A stretch of 64,000 nt of DNA from Gimesia aquarii (GTDB lineage: Bacteria; Planctomycetota; Planctomycetia; Planctomycetales; Planctomycetaceae), in NCBI RefSeq assembly GCF_007748195.1, contig NZ_CP037920.1, positions 7,064,062 through 7,128,061 of the forward strand, in the 5' to 3' direction. Below, one piece after another: positions 48,423-58,102 of this stretch (within the stretch, counting starts at the first letter, position 1; every line of letters starts with the position of its first letter). The position numbers and the translations under genes are program-made. The notes under the pieces were generated by a model. That model worked only from the letters and a program-made list of their open reading frames with translations. It searched no databases and had not been told where the DNA came from.

Positions 48423-48701
48423 TTATTCAACGTCCCACTGACCAGCACAGAAGTCAGACGAATCGTAAAAGCTGCTTGATTCGGTGCAGGCTTTGTGACC
48501 ATGTGCATGTTTGAGTTTGAAAGACTGATCGATGCAGGAAAAGGCACTGCCCACATCTTCGAGTTCATTGTTAACGTTTAAAGCAACTTCAGACAGTCCG
48601 ACGATCATTGCCAGAACGGCGATACTGGAAATCAAAACAAGCTCGGCAGAAACAATGAATCCGGCTTCGTCGTTCATCAGTTGAGTGAAGATGTTTTTCA
48701 T
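48423..48701 (-). CDS. Short pilin-like (TadE/Flp-like) protein, copy B
   Basis: 92 residues from ATG 48701, which has GGGAGA nine bases upstream; the frame runs open to 48794 but the upstream part is not secretory. MKNIFTQLMNDEAGFIVSAE, followed by LVLISSIAVLAMIVGLSEVA, is nearly the same as the copy downstream (shared QLMNDEAGFI, SELV/AELV, GLSEVA, ELEDVGSAF), so these are tandem duplicates with divergent C-termini. Copy B has Cys in SAFSCIDQSF and DFCAGQWD. They may be minor pilins or small envelope proteins. Two copies in a row suggest dosage or heteromer use. Confidence 0.7.
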   Translation of the reverse strand: MKNIFTQLMNDEAGFIVSAELVLISSIAVLAMIVGLSEVALNVNNELEDVGSAFSCIDQSFKLKHAHGHKACTESSSFYDSSDFCAGQWDVE

Positions 48702-49192
48702 GGTGTTGGTCTCCCTGGTGTTAAATATGAATGCTTTGCATCGAGTTTTGTGTTTTAAAGTTGATACAGGGATGTAAAGCAAGCTGAATACCAAAAGGGG
48801 CTCCGCGCTAAAAACTTTTTACAATCTGTTCAAAAACAGAACTGTAAGTCGTTAACAGGTCATCAGATAGAAAAAACACATTGCGGACATTTTTTTCGGC
48901 ACATGACAAACCGAGACCAAAACAGAATGAGGCGAATTCACAACGCTTGGAACGGTGAAAGAGGGTTTAAACACGTAAACCATTTATAGAAAAGCAGTTA
49001 CCACTATGTGGCCTTAAAACAACATGACGCGAAAAATCAACATGAGAGAAAGGTACCTGAAATGTCTCTGAAAATCAGGGGGAGAGGTGTGCCGAAGCAC
49101 AAAATGCTCTTCACATAAAAGCCATTTCCTGTTATTAACCGCAACAGATTTTAAGGGGGTATTATTATGGGGTCAAAGGGAAAGGAATCCCT
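48702..49192. other. Divergent intergenic region upstream of pilin-like genes and small lipoprotein
   Basis: 491 bases, AT-rich. An upstream ATG at 49167 with AAGGGGG seven bases before it opens a 27-codon frame that overlaps the start of the lipoprotein gene in another frame. I do not call it a gene, but it might be a leader. Otherwise nothing recognisable. Confidence 0.4.
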
Positions 49193-49390
49193 ATGCGTAA
49201 ACAGTTACACCTTACAATCTGCTGTTCCATGCTCTGTGTGCTGTCGATGACGGGTTGTCAAATGGCAGGCGGTGATGGGCCAATCACCAGCACACTCGGT
49301 TTTCGTGATGTTCCCAAACAGAGCGAACCTCCCGTTCAGTCTGAAGAAGAGATCGAAAGTGAAATGGCTGAGTCGATTACGGACGAATAG
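49193..49390 (+). CDS. Small lipoprotein
   Basis: 65 residues. AAAGGAA lies just upstream of the ATG at 49193. A lipobox SMTGC (Cys22) follows a hydrophobic signal; the mature part is short, Glu-rich and disordered (EEEIESEMAESITDE). No family is recognised. It probably sits in the envelope as a lipid-anchored tail. It lies ahead of another small lipoprotein at 49627 on the same strand, separated by 236 bases, so they may be functionally related but not clearly co-transcribed. Confidence 0.7.
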   Translation: MRKQLHLTICCSMLCVLSMTGCQMAGGDGPITSTLGFRDVPKQSEPPVQSEEEIESEMAESITDE

Positions 49391-49626
49391 ATCAGTAATC
49401 TATTGGGGATAAACGGCTTCAAATCAAAAAATTTCAAAGAGATCCCTCCATCTACTAAAATTGAGCAAACTGAAAGATTCAGTTAGTCGATGACGAAAAG
49501 GGATTCGTTCCAAATCAGTGAAAAGAGAGCCGTCACAAAACATCGTTGATACAGTATCAATTCAAATGTGACAGCAAAGTAAATTAAGAGTGATTTGACT
49601 TAGACAAGGATGGAATAAGTCGACAA

Positions 49627-50022
49627 ATGAATGGGCTGCGACTAATTTGGGTTCTTAGTATTACGACCCTCCTGATTGGTACACAATCAGGGTGCCAGGG
49701 CATTGCTAATAAAATGTTCCGAATGGACAGTGATGGCCGGTCTCCTTTTTTCGGTTTGGAATTTTATACCAAAAAAGAAAAACCCACTTCCATTCAAAAT
49801 GTGTCTCAGCAACAACCAGTTGAACTGGAACCGGCAATTTTACAGACGAAATTAGAAGAACCTTCGCATTTCTCGAAGCTCCCCAAATGGTTAAACCCCA
49901 TGTCGAAGAAATCCTCAAAGGGTGAGCGAATTCCATTGCCTCGTACTGATTTGGCGGATAAGGAAGTCATCCTGGAAGAACCAACAGTGGGTGACCTGGG
50001 TTCTTCACTTGAACACTTCTAA
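49627..50022 (+). CDS. Small lipoprotein
   Basis: 131 residues. A signal (RLIWVLSITTLLIGTQSGC) with a lipobox QSGC (Cys23), then a Lys/Pro/Gln-rich, probably flexible mature part (TKKEKPTSIQNVSQQQPVEL, KWLNPMSKKSSKGERIPLP). No known domain. A small hairpin after the stop (50024-50041) may terminate it. Like the 49193 gene it belongs to a class of planctomycete-specific lipoproteins with no known role. Confidence 0.7.
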   Translation: MNGLRLIWVLSITTLLIGTQSGCQGIANKMFRMDSDGRSPFFGLEFYTKKEKPTSIQNVSQQQPVELEPAILQTKLEEPSHFSKLPKWLNPMSKKSSKGERIPLPRTDLADKEVILEEPTVGDLGSSLEHF

Positions 50023-50023
50023 T

Positions 50024-50041
50024 GAAAACGCATTCGTTTTT
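50024..50041. terminator. Small bidirectional hairpin between convergent genes
   Basis: AAAACG (50025-50030), loop CATT, CGTTTT (50035-50040), then TG. The A/T-rich arms give a T-run on either strand. It lies between the converging genes ending at 50022 and 50059. Confidence 0.45.
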
Positions 50042-50058
50042 GTGCTCAGTGAACCGAA

Positions 50059-50823
50059 TTACTGGCTCGATTTCTTCTTGCGACGTGCGTCTGCTTTTTT
50101 CTTCGCCTCTGCAATGAACGTTTCAGGATCTTCCTCAAAAGCCTGTTTACATCCACTGCAACAAACATAATAGTTTTTGCCCTGATAGCTCACTTGAATC
50201 GTACCAGCACCACCAGTCACGATACATTCCGGGCCACCACTCCCTGATTCTGCCAATCGGGTGCCAGCTCTTGTATAACCAACCTCTGCCAAGCGGTAAT
50301 AAAACGACTGCCCCTGATTCCGTTTCTGAAACAGTACCAATGTCCGTTTTTCATTAAGACGTCTAACGGAGATGCGATAGACCGTCCCCTCTTTATCAGG
50401 CGCTGATTCTAAGACCAACGTGTCCTTATCCAATGTACCCCTATAGTCCCGCGTTTTTCCATCAGGCAAGACGGTAGACAAAAGATAGGTTTTCTTTTGC
50501 GGATCATATGTCAGTAATGCCGATTTCAGAAATTTGCCATCCGTGATCTGATAGGCGATCCCAGTAGAGTTTGGGTCGAATTTCCAAACCCACTCTGCCT
50601 TTTCCGACCAGGCCCCTTTACGGGAATTTCGCTTGATCATCCCCACGCCACGCCAGCCACCAATCAACGAGTTGAATTTGGCGAGTGCTTGTTTTACGAC
50701 TTTCTGATCGGTCTTCTCTGTAGCAGCCGAAACCGCTGCAGATTGCTCCTCTGCACCCAGTGACAAAAGTAAAGCACTGACACATAAGCAACAAACAATT
50801 GTTCGGTTTAAGATTTGCATCAA
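50059..50823 (-). CDS. Secreted protein with C-terminal Cys-rich YHS-like motif
   Basis: 254 residues. A signal peptide (VCCLCVSALLLSLGAEEQSA) leads to a 130-residue beta-rich domain that has a lipocalin-like feel (GGWRGVGMIKRNSRKGAWSE ... WVWKFDPNSTGIAYQI ... LVLESAPDKEGTVYRISVRR). The end, CIVTGGAGTIQVSYQGKNYY then VCCSGCKQAFEEDPETFIAE, resembles metal-binding YHS or heavy-metal-associated tails with a CxxC-like pair, and closes in a Lys/Arg stretch. It could bind a metal and a small hydrophobic ligand; this is inference. It is convergent with the lipoprotein gene. Confidence 0.8.
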   Translation of the reverse strand: MMQILNRTIVCCLCVSALLLSLGAEEQSAAVSAATEKTDQKVVKQALAKFNSLIGGWRGVGMIKRNSRKGAWSEKAEWVWKFDPNSTGIAYQITDGKFLKSALLTYDPQKKTYLLSTVLPDGKTRDYRGTLDKDTLVLESAPDKEGTVYRISVRRLNEKRTLVLFQKRNQGQSFYYRLAEVGYTRAGTRLAESGSGGPECIVTGGAGTIQVSYQGKNYYVCCSGCKQAFEEDPETFIAEAKKKADARRKKKSSQ

Positions 50824-51551
50824 AAAGATCCCGACTGGACAGACAATTTACGGTTCCGCTGAGAGAATAAACACATGAAGCCAGCAAACCGATCGCGCCG
50901 ATTCTCGTTTTCCCATCCTAACACACAAATCGGCTGATGCAACGAAAGTTCACCGGGTATTCATCTCCGCATTTGAGTTGACATCAGATATAGTGGATTC
51001 TGGATCTAATCAATGCGAGTCTTTGAAATCAAGCAACTGAGCTATGCCAGGGACAAACGATACTTGTATTTTACAATTGAATTTCTCATTCCAGAATTTA
51101 CATCAAAATAAAAGAGTGACTCGTTACCTTAAAAACATTGATCAGCGAGGACGAAGAGAAATCATCTTGAAGGGCACGAACGAGTCAAGAGGTGACTAAA
51201 CGTCAACAACGATTGAAAGGGAAGTCAAGTGAAATGAGATCGACGCGAAGTGCATGTGAAACGGTTTGATAACAACCTCAGGAAACTGTGTATTTAGAAT
51301 TAGTTCACACTATTCCTATCAGAATATTGAAAAACAAAGCGGTTTTTGTAGTGACGAAATCAACAGGGAGGAAAAGAGCACACTAAAAAAGTTTTTCCAC
51401 GCGCGCGACGCAGATCGCGCAGTTTCGTGATCCGCATGTGAGTGTCAAGATAAAAATAATGACCCAGGAACAAAGTGTGCGTATGAAAGGATTCCCGAAA
51501 ATGTCAATCCCATTTTTTGTTCAACCGAAACGAATCATGTCACCGGAGAAG
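50824..51551. other. Long intergenic region upstream of the ilvE-type gene
   Basis: 728 bases. No open frame is convincing. A GC-rich island at 51400-51421 carries a perfect 6-bp stem (GCGCGA ... TCGCGC) inside AT-rich sequence and is the only structure I noted. The right end of the region lies next to the 3' end of ilvE, so most of it should be 3' or untranscribed sequence. Confidence 0.4.
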
Positions 51552-52409
51552 TTACTCGCGCGTGAGTTGTTTAAACTGTTCGTTTAAGTCTTTGGTAATC
51601 GGGCCTGGTTTTCCATCACCGATTACACGACCGTCGAGGGCGACAACGGGAATCACTTCGGCAGCCGAACCGGTCAGGAAACATTCATCGGCGATGAAAA
51701 TATCGTGCCGAGTGAAGGGTAACTGCTCTACGGTAATACCCGATTTTTCTGCCAGTTTAATCACAGCGTTTCTGGTGATACCTTCCAGGATACCTGCTTC
51801 GACGGGAGGCGTTTTGACAACTCCATCTTTAATAATGAAGATATTATCGCCCGTGCATTCTGCGACTTCGCCTTTATGATTCAACATCAAGGCTTCAATG
51901 GAACCGGCGTCTGTGCCTTCAATCTTTGCCAGAATGTTATTGAGGTAATTTAATGATTTCACACGCGAGGACAGTGCCGCCGGATGATTTCGGATCGTCG
52001 AAGCCGTCACAATCTTCAGACCGTCAATATAAAGTTGTGGATCATATAACGAAATATTATCGGCAATGATAATCACCTGAGGGTTACTCGTGCGGCGAAT
52101 GTCCAGACCTAAAGAGCCTGCACCACGCGTAATCACTAATCGCACATAACCATCTTCGATTTTGTTAGCTGCGACCGTTTCATTAACGGCTTGAATCATT
52201 TCAGATTTTGTGAGGGGAATTTCCAAACGAATTGCCAAAGCACTCTCGTAGAGTCGATCGATGTGCTCCTGCATCAAAAACACTTTTTTATTGTAGACTC
52301 GAATGCCTTCAAACACGCCATCACCATAGAGCAGGCCGTGATCGAATACACTGATTTTTGCTTCTTCTTTGGGAAACAGCGTTCCGTCAATATACACTAA
52401 AATCGACAT
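51552..52409 (-). CDS. ilvE: Branched-chain amino acid aminotransferase (class IV)
   Basis: 285 residues. Start at ATG 52409. PLP class IV fold: YIDGTLFPKEEAKISVFDHG, GDGVFEGIRVYN, SSRVKSLNYLNNILAK with the Schiff-base Lys, GEVAECTGDNIFII and LEGITRNAVIKLAE, FLTGSAAEVIPV. It moves the amino group between branched-chain 2-oxo acids and glutamate in Ile/Leu/Val synthesis. D-amino acid aminotransferase of the same class is the alternative, but ECTGDNIFI and the GSAAEV turn favour the branched-chain type. Gene symbol is the usual one for this match; the substrate is not proven. Confidence 0.93.
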   Translation of the reverse strand: MSILVYIDGTLFPKEEAKISVFDHGLLYGDGVFEGIRVYNKKVFLMQEHIDRLYESALAIRLEIPLTKSEMIQAVNETVAANKIEDGYVRLVITRGAGSLGLDIRRTSNPQVIIIADNISLYDPQLYIDGLKIVTASTIRNHPAALSSRVKSLNYLNNILAKIEGTDAGSIEALMLNHKGEVAECTGDNIFIIKDGVVKTPPVEAGILEGITRNAVIKLAEKSGITVEQLPFTRHDIFIADECFLTGSAAEVIPVVALDGRVIGDGKPGPITKDLNEQFKQLTRE

Positions 52410-52594
52410 CAGATTTTGTTACCATTCTCAAATTAGGCCAAGACGGGGCTGGCTGGTTCGGTTGGAATTTCCATACTGTTTTGAATTCAGTGAAATCCAT
52501 TTCAGACAGCACAATCAGATGCAGCGGCTCTTCCATCGACACAACTCAGGCAATACTGGTTCGTCTACAAAACAAGGCCTCTGATCGTTTGTTA

Positions 52595-53341
52595 CTAAGC
52601 AGGTACCGAAGCACTTTGGTGCTTGCCTAGTAATTCGAACTGACCTTCTCGCAAACGAACGGTTCGATGTGCCTGCGATGCAATCAAATCATCGTGCGTA
52701 ACCATGATGATAGTCAGCTGCTCCTGCTCATTCAAGTTGGTCAGCAGTTCCATAATCTCTTTACCGGTACTACTATCCAAATTTCCGGTCGGTTCGTCAG
52801 CCAACAGAATCTGCGGCTTGGCAATCAACGCCCGGGCGATGGCAGCACGTTGCATTTCACCACCAGACAATTCCGCGGGACGATGTTTGATACGGTGAGA
52901 CAAGCCTACCTTTTCAATAATCTCCATTGCATCCTGTTTGAACTGTTTTTTCTTTTTCCAGTATTCCCAGGTTGAATAACGGATCATCAAAGGTGAAAGC
53001 ACATTTTCCAGTAAGTTCAATTCGGGTAACAAATGATAGAATTGGAAGATGAATCCAAAGACGCGGTTTCGAATTTGGTCACGGGCATGCTCGGGTAAGT
53101 CGTCAATCTGTTGACCTTCCAGATGAATCTCTCCCACATCGGGAGTATCCAGCAATCCAAACAGATGCATTAAGGTGCTCTTTCCCGATCCTGACTGACC
53201 GACGATCGACAGAAACTCGCCCTTATTCACTTCAACATCGATTCCACGTAATACGGGGACCTTGTGCTTATCTTTTCGGTAAGCCTTTTCGACGGCAATC
53301 GCCGCTAACTGTGGATGAGGCATTGATATGGTCTCGGTCAT
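52595..53341 (-). CDS. ABC transporter ATP-binding protein, LolD-like
   Basis: 248 residues, one nucleotide-binding domain. Walker A GQSGSGKST, Q-loop FQFYHLLPELNLLENV, signature LSGGEMQRAAIARALI, Walker B ILLADEPTGNLDS. The type (NLDSSTGKEIMELL) is that of LolD/MacB-like ATPases that drive lipoprotein release or MacB-type export. Together with the permease gene 68 bases upstream on the same strand it should form one transporter. In planctomycetes a Lol-type system for lipoprotein sorting is plausible because this window holds many lipobox proteins; that is inference. Confidence 0.93.
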   Translation of the reverse strand: MTETISMPHPQLAAIAVEKAYRKDKHKVPVLRGIDVEVNKGEFLSIVGQSGSGKSTLMHLFGLLDTPDVGEIHLEGQQIDDLPEHARDQIRNRVFGFIFQFYHLLPELNLLENVLSPLMIRYSTWEYWKKKKQFKQDAMEIIEKVGLSHRIKHRPAELSGGEMQRAAIARALIAKPQILLADEPTGNLDSSTGKEIMELLTNLNEQEQLTIIMVTHDDLIASQAHRTVRLREGQFELLGKHQSASVPA

Positions 53342-53409
53342 GAATTCATACTCGACATAAACGGGAAAACAACAATCGCAACTAGTTCTTTATCTAAAAC
53401 ACGCTCATA

Positions 53410-55002
53410 CTACTCGTATCGCAATGATTCGACCGGATGAAAACGTGCTGCTTTTCGTGCAGGTAGAATACTGGCAAGCACGGCAATAATCATGGCGCCG
53501 ATGGCAACCCAGAAGACCATCATCGGTTCTACATGCGTGGCAATTTCCGGGAAATAATAAATCCGCTGATCGAACACTTTCCGACCTGTGATAAAGGTGA
53601 TAAATTTCTCGATCTCATTAATATATCTCACGAACAGCAATCCAACAGCAACACCAACACCGCTTCCCACGAGCCCTAATGCCAGGCCGTAAGACAGAAA
53701 GATCGACATGATTCCATTCGAACTCGCGCCCAGTGCTTTCAGGACTCCGATATCACGCGTCTTTTCGATGGTAATCATGAAAAAGATCGCTAAAATGCCA
53801 AAACCGGCAACGGCAATGATCAGAAACAGTAATACATTCAAGATTGCAGATTCGACTTCGACGGCTGCTAACAATGGACCTTGTTTGTCTTCCCAGGTTC
53901 GAACACGAAACAAGCCGGCAGGTAATGCTTCCTCCAACTTGCTCACGACCATGGCGGCATCTTCCGGATTTTTCAGCTTAAGCTGAATGGATGTGATCGG
54001 TTTAGCACCGCTCTCCGGATCAAGCACCATTCCTCGAACTTCCTGTAAATATTCCAGATTACAGAACACTAAATTACCATCGTGTTCGCTCATGTCGCTT
54101 TTGAATAAATCGACTACAGTCGCATTAAAGTGGGTCGGTTCTGGAGGATGCCCGGCCGTCACAGTGCTGATCTTAATATCATCGCCCGGCTTGACGATTT
54201 GAAACATTTTGATTTCGCCGGTTTCGGGATCTTCATAAGGAAAACTGACCAACCCATAACCGACATAAACACGTCCCTGCAAAGGGCTACCAGGATCACG
54301 ATTTTCTTGTTTTTCAAAAGCCGATCCTTTTAAGTTTTCCTTGAAAGGATTAGTGACCGCATCTGCTTTGTCTGCTACCTGTGGTTCAGAATCAAATACC
54401 TGATCGGAGGGTGTCTTAGAATCGAATTGAGGAGGAGGTAGTGGCTTGTTCGATTCAGGTCCCTCAACAGGTGCAGTCTGATCATCCAGAGGTGGTGGAT
54501 TATGATTCCAGCGATCAACCATCCATTGTGCGCGGGTAGTCCACTCTTTGCGATAGGCCATCGCTTCCGGCGACAGTTCCCAATCAGGTACTGAATTGAT
54601 ATCTGTATTTACCAGATATTCAGCCAGTGGTCCGACAGTTGCTTTAGTACCTGGATCGATACCGATCAAAGTAACTGGCTTGCTTTGCCATTGAGAGCCA
54701 TACTGCACACTGAGCATTGCATAGATTTCAACGGTTGTCGTCATGCCCTCAATATGGTCCCCGACAGCACGATTAATGCTGTCTTTCATATCCTGCGAGA
54801 TAGCAACGCCATCGAGAGAATTGGTTTCTACGATCACATCCGCCAAAATGCCACGCAGGCGGGTTCTCATATCAGTGCTGAAACCGTCCATCACGCTGTT
54901 GACGACAATCATCGTCGCCACGCCGAGAGTCATACTGATAATGCTGGCAAGCGCAATATAACGCGTTCGCAAGTATCGTAAGCAAAGCAATGTTTTGTAC
55001 AT
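53410..55002 (-). CDS. ABC transporter permease, LolC/LolE-FtsX-like
   Basis: Start at ATG 55002, with AAAGGA upstream; a TTG 12 codons up is the alternative. About 530 residues. One N-terminal helix (LASIISMTLGVATMIVVNSV), a large periplasmic domain with a long proline-rich insert (SNKPLPPPQFDSKTPSDQVF) and three C-terminal helices (NVLLFLIIAVAGFGILAIFF, IMSIFLSYGLALGLVGSGVG and a last one) as in LolC/E-type FtsX-fold permeases. The conserved GVLKALGASSNGIMSIF coupling motif links it to the ATPase downstream (LolD-like). Insert length makes it longer than E. coli LolC (about 400). Substrate inferred from family. Confidence 0.92.
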   Translation of the reverse strand: MYKTLLCLRYLRTRYIALASIISMTLGVATMIVVNSVMDGFSTDMRTRLRGILADVIVETNSLDGVAISQDMKDSINRAVGDHIEGMTTTVEIYAMLSVQYGSQWQSKPVTLIGIDPGTKATVGPLAEYLVNTDINSVPDWELSPEAMAYRKEWTTRAQWMVDRWNHNPPPLDDQTAPVEGPESNKPLPPPQFDSKTPSDQVFDSEPQVADKADAVTNPFKENLKGSAFEKQENRDPGSPLQGRVYVGYGLVSFPYEDPETGEIKMFQIVKPGDDIKISTVTAGHPPEPTHFNATVVDLFKSDMSEHDGNLVFCNLEYLQEVRGMVLDPESGAKPITSIQLKLKNPEDAAMVVSKLEEALPAGLFRVRTWEDKQGPLLAAVEVESAILNVLLFLIIAVAGFGILAIFFMITIEKTRDIGVLKALGASSNGIMSIFLSYGLALGLVGSGVGVAVGLLFVRYINEIEKFITFITGRKVFDQRIYYFPEIATHVEPMMVFWVAIGAMIIAVLASILPARKAARFHPVESLRYE

Positions 55003-55070
55003 ACGGCCAATCCTTTGGCTGATTTTTCCTACCGGCAATCATCACTCATATTGCCAGCTACATCCCTGGT

Positions 55071-56552
55071 TTATTCTTTGACTGCTGGTTGACCTTCTGG
55101 CCTGAGTAGTGGGAAGTAAATCACGTCACGAATGCTGTGACTATTGGTCAACAACATCACAAGACGATCAATACCAATTCCCAAGCCTCCTGCCGGTGGC
55201 ATACCAACCTTTAACGCTTTTACAAAATCCGTATCCATTTTCGCCATCGAATCTTCTTCCGATAGCCCTGATAATTGTGTACGAAATAATTCTTCCTGAA
55301 GCAGTGGATCATTCAATTCCGTGTAGGCATTTGCCAGTTCCATCCCCTGCACGAACAACTCAAATCGTTCTGCAATGTTAGGATCATCCTGCTTTCGTTT
55401 GGTCAACGGGCAGATAGACGCCGGATAATCAATCACGAAAACAGGACCCGACAAATGTGCTTCGCAGGTGGCTTCAAAGACTTCATTCAGAATCACATCT
55501 GGATGAACGTTATCTATATCAATACCATGCTGCTTAGCGACTTCTGCTACGGCAGCCGGGTCATGTGGATCGCAGCCTGCGTGCTCTCTGACCAGATCAT
55601 AATACTTTTTGCGTTCCCAAGGTCCACTGAAGTCGATTGTCTGATCTTCACCCCAGGGAAGCTGCATCGTGTCACTAATGGCTTTGACGGCATCGGTGAC
55701 AATCGCTTCTGTCAAATCCATCATGGTTTCATAATTGCCGTACGCCTGATAGATTTCGATCATCGTAAATTCAGGATTATGAGTTGCGTCAATTCCCTCA
55801 TTTCGAAAGACGCGACCGATCTCATATACACGTTCGATGCCCCCGACCATCAACCTCTTCAGATGCAACTCTAATGCGATCCGCATATAGAGTTCCATTT
55901 CCAGCGTATTATGATGGGTAATAAAGGGCTTCGCTGCCGCACCACCGGCGACTGCATGTAAGACAGGTGTCTCGACTTCTGCAAATTTATGGTTTCGTAA
56001 GGTCTGCCGTACAGAATCAATAATCTGACTCCGTGTGAGCATCTTATCTAAAACACCTTCTGTATAGATCAGATCAAGTGAACGCTGTCTTAACAACAGT
56101 TCGACATCTTTTACACTATGGTGTTTTTCTGGAGGTTGCGCGAGAGATTTACATAATACTGTCAACTCTTTTACGAACACCGAAATTTCACCGGTTTCCG
56201 TACGTCTCAGACAACCATCAATTCCAATCAGGTCGCCCAGATCCAACGTACCCATTAACTCCCATTGCATTTCACTCAAATCGCCGCGGGAGAAGAGTAA
56301 CTGAATTTTGCCCGTCCAGTCTTTGATATCATAAAAGCGAAGTTTACCCGCCTTTCGACGCAGCATGATTCGACCAGCGATGCGCACCTCTTCGCCATCG
56401 ACACCCGATTCTTCAGGAGCCTGGGTGCGTGCTTCAGAAATGGGAATATGACCATCAAATCGCTGTCCCCAGGGATCGAATCCCAGGGATTGAATTTTCT
56501 CTAACTTTTTAATCCGCTCTGCTTCGAAACGGTTGGGCTTAACTTTGGACAT
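55071..56552 (-). CDS. lysS: Lysyl-tRNA synthetase, class II
   Basis: 493 residues, typical. N-terminal OB-fold anticodon-binding domain ([20 protein letters not shown]); catalytic domain with motif 2 [20 protein letters not shown] and motif 3 [16 protein letters not shown]. The enzyme charges tRNA-Lys in the cytoplasm. It is a housekeeping gene. Start ATG 56552. Downstream genes on the same strand are the LolC-like permease 68 bases later and its ATPase, a common enough neighbourhood, though co-transcription is only suggested. No unusual feature. Confidence 0.98.
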   Translation of the reverse strand: MSKVKPNRFEAERIKKLEKIQSLGFDPWGQRFDGHIPISEARTQAPEESGVDGEEVRIAGRIMLRRKAGKLRFYDIKDWTGKIQLLFSRGDLSEMQWELMGTLDLGDLIGIDGCLRRTETGEISVFVKELTVLCKSLAQPPEKHHSVKDVELLLRQRSLDLIYTEGVLDKMLTRSQIIDSVRQTLRNHKFAEVETPVLHAVAGGAAAKPFITHHNTLEMELYMRIALELHLKRLMVGGIERVYEIGRVFRNEGIDATHNPEFTMIEIYQAYGNYETMMDLTEAIVTDAVKAISDTMQLPWGEDQTIDFSGPWERKKYYDLVREHAGCDPHDPAAVAEVAKQHGIDIDNVHPDVILNEVFEATCEAHLSGPVFVIDYPASICPLTKRKQDDPNIAERFELFVQGMELANAYTELNDPLLQEELFRTQLSGLSEEDSMAKMDTDFVKALKVGMPPAGGLGIGIDRLVMLLTNSHSIRDVIYFPLLRPEGQPAVKE

Positions 56553-56768
56553 TGAAATCGATTACGTCTTGTGAGCTATTACTTGAGGTTCACGACATAC
56601 GAAAACACAAACGGTTCGGACTGTATGTCAAAAAGGAGAATTTAAACTACTGAGAGAGGGGGGATAATGGCGAAATCTGCCGATCAGGTCAATGGCAACC
56701 GGCTGAGAATATACATAGAGACACATTAATTGACTTAAAATCTTGAATTCTTACTCCAGCGCTGAAGA

Positions 56769-57587
56769 TTATTCACCGTCACAATCCCATTGCAGCGGGT
56801 CTGTTTCGTTCTGACTGGCCCAGACTTTCAGTTTTGGAAACTGTATTTGTAACAATTCTGCCATCTTCTCCATCGCCGGTCGCTCTGTGGCATAATGACC
56901 AGGTAATATTAGCCCCATGCCTAACGACCTTGCTTCCAGGCACGCATGAAACCGCGCCTCACCCGTTAAGAGAACCTGACAGTCGTGACGGTGTGCGTCG
57001 TTCAAAAATTCTGCTGCCGCCCCACAGGCTATGCCCATACGCTTCACGCGGAGATCAGGGTCACCCACGAATTGAAGAGAAGAAATACGAAGTGCCTGCT
57101 TGATTAATTGATTCAGTTGCGCCAGTGTCAACTCAGCGGGCAATGAACCAAATCGACCTGCCCCGCTCTCCTCTTTCTCTGCTTGTTCTGCTGGAGAATT
57201 AACAGGCCTTAGAATTCCAATCTCTTCTAAACCCAGAAGTTTAGCCAACTGCCAGTTGATCCCACGTTCGGCACTATCATAAGAAGTGTGGGGACTATAG
57301 ACTGAGATTTTTGCCTGGATCAAGTCCAGCAGAAGTTTACCTTCGACAGACATAGATGTTATCTGCTGTACAGGCCGAAAGAGAATCGGGTGATGGGTGA
57401 TAATCAAATCCACTCCCTCTGAAATTGCTTCTTCTGCTACGTCTGGTGTCAACGTTAAGCAAGTCAGAACCTGATCGACATTCTGTGCAGGGTCCCCCGT
57501 CAATAACCCCACATTATCCCAGTTCTCGGCCAGATCGGGAGGTGCGAGACTCACCAGAAAATCCTTAATTTCATCGATGCTCGACAT
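56769..57587 (-). CDS. NIF3-like dinuclear metal-centre protein (YbgI family)
   Basis: 272 residues. Family marks: WDNVGLLTGDP at the N-terminus, DLIITHHPILFRPVQQI with the metal-binding His pair, YSPHTSYDSAERGINWQLA with the next ligand, and LILPGHYATERPAMEKMAEL at the end with a metal-binding His/Glu stretch. NIF3/YbgI proteins form toroidal hexamers with two metal ions per subunit. They have been named GTP cyclohydrolase I type 2 homologs, but the true substrate is unclear. It lies 216 bases upstream of lysS on the same strand. Confidence 0.95.
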   Translation of the reverse strand: MSSIDEIKDFLVSLAPPDLAENWDNVGLLTGDPAQNVDQVLTCLTLTPDVAEEAISEGVDLIITHHPILFRPVQQITSMSVEGKLLLDLIQAKISVYSPHTSYDSAERGINWQLAKLLGLEEIGILRPVNSPAEQAEKEESGAGRFGSLPAELTLAQLNQLIKQALRISSLQFVGDPDLRVKRMGIACGAAAEFLNDAHRHDCQVLLTGEARFHACLEARSLGMGLILPGHYATERPAMEKMAELLQIQFPKLKVWASQNETDPLQWDCDGE

Positions 57588-57762
57588 AGCTTTGCACTCC
57601 TGTTGCCTGGGGAAGAATACAATAAATGATCTCTTTGAAAATCAATCAAGTTCGTAGTTTAGATACATGAATATCAATTGATCAATGTATCATACCGCAC
57701 TATACTTTCCGTAACCAAAGAATATGGGATTCATTTCTTAGAAATAATACAAGGTCAAGACC

Positions 57763-57954
57763 ATGAGTCTAAAAGCACGTTTGATTGCTCTATTTGTCAT
57801 CGCATTCGGTGCCTGTATCGCTGTGAACGGTCCGGATATTCTAGTCTATCTGGTAGCTCAAGCCGCTATTTCAGGAACGTTTATCACGATGTGCCTGAAA
57901 AAAGAACGTGAAATCACCGAGAAACAAAATCAAATGGATCCAGGTGCGGAATAG
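57763..57954 (+). CDS. Small two-helix membrane protein
   Basis: 63 residues from ATG 57763; AGGTC lies upstream. Two hydrophobic segments (LIALFVIAFGACIAVN and ILVYLVAQAAISGTFITMCL) and a charged tail (KKEREITEKQNQMDPGAE). No family is recognised. Size and topology fit a small inner-membrane accessory protein. It is divergent from the NIF3 gene and sits 148 bases ahead of the DUF1559 gene on the same strand. Confidence 0.55.
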   Translation: MSLKARLIALFVIAFGACIAVNGPDILVYLVAQAAISGTFITMCLKKEREITEKQNQMDPGAE

Positions 57955-58102
57955 TCTGCTTCTCGCTAAACTTTGAAAAATGTTTATATCCCCCGCTTGG
58001 AGACTGCTCTCAGGCAAGACATTCCTGGTATGACTTCGTTAGAATATTGAGAACTGTTTTTTAGTTCCAACTATTCTCTATATACCTAGAAAAGCCACAA
58101 GA

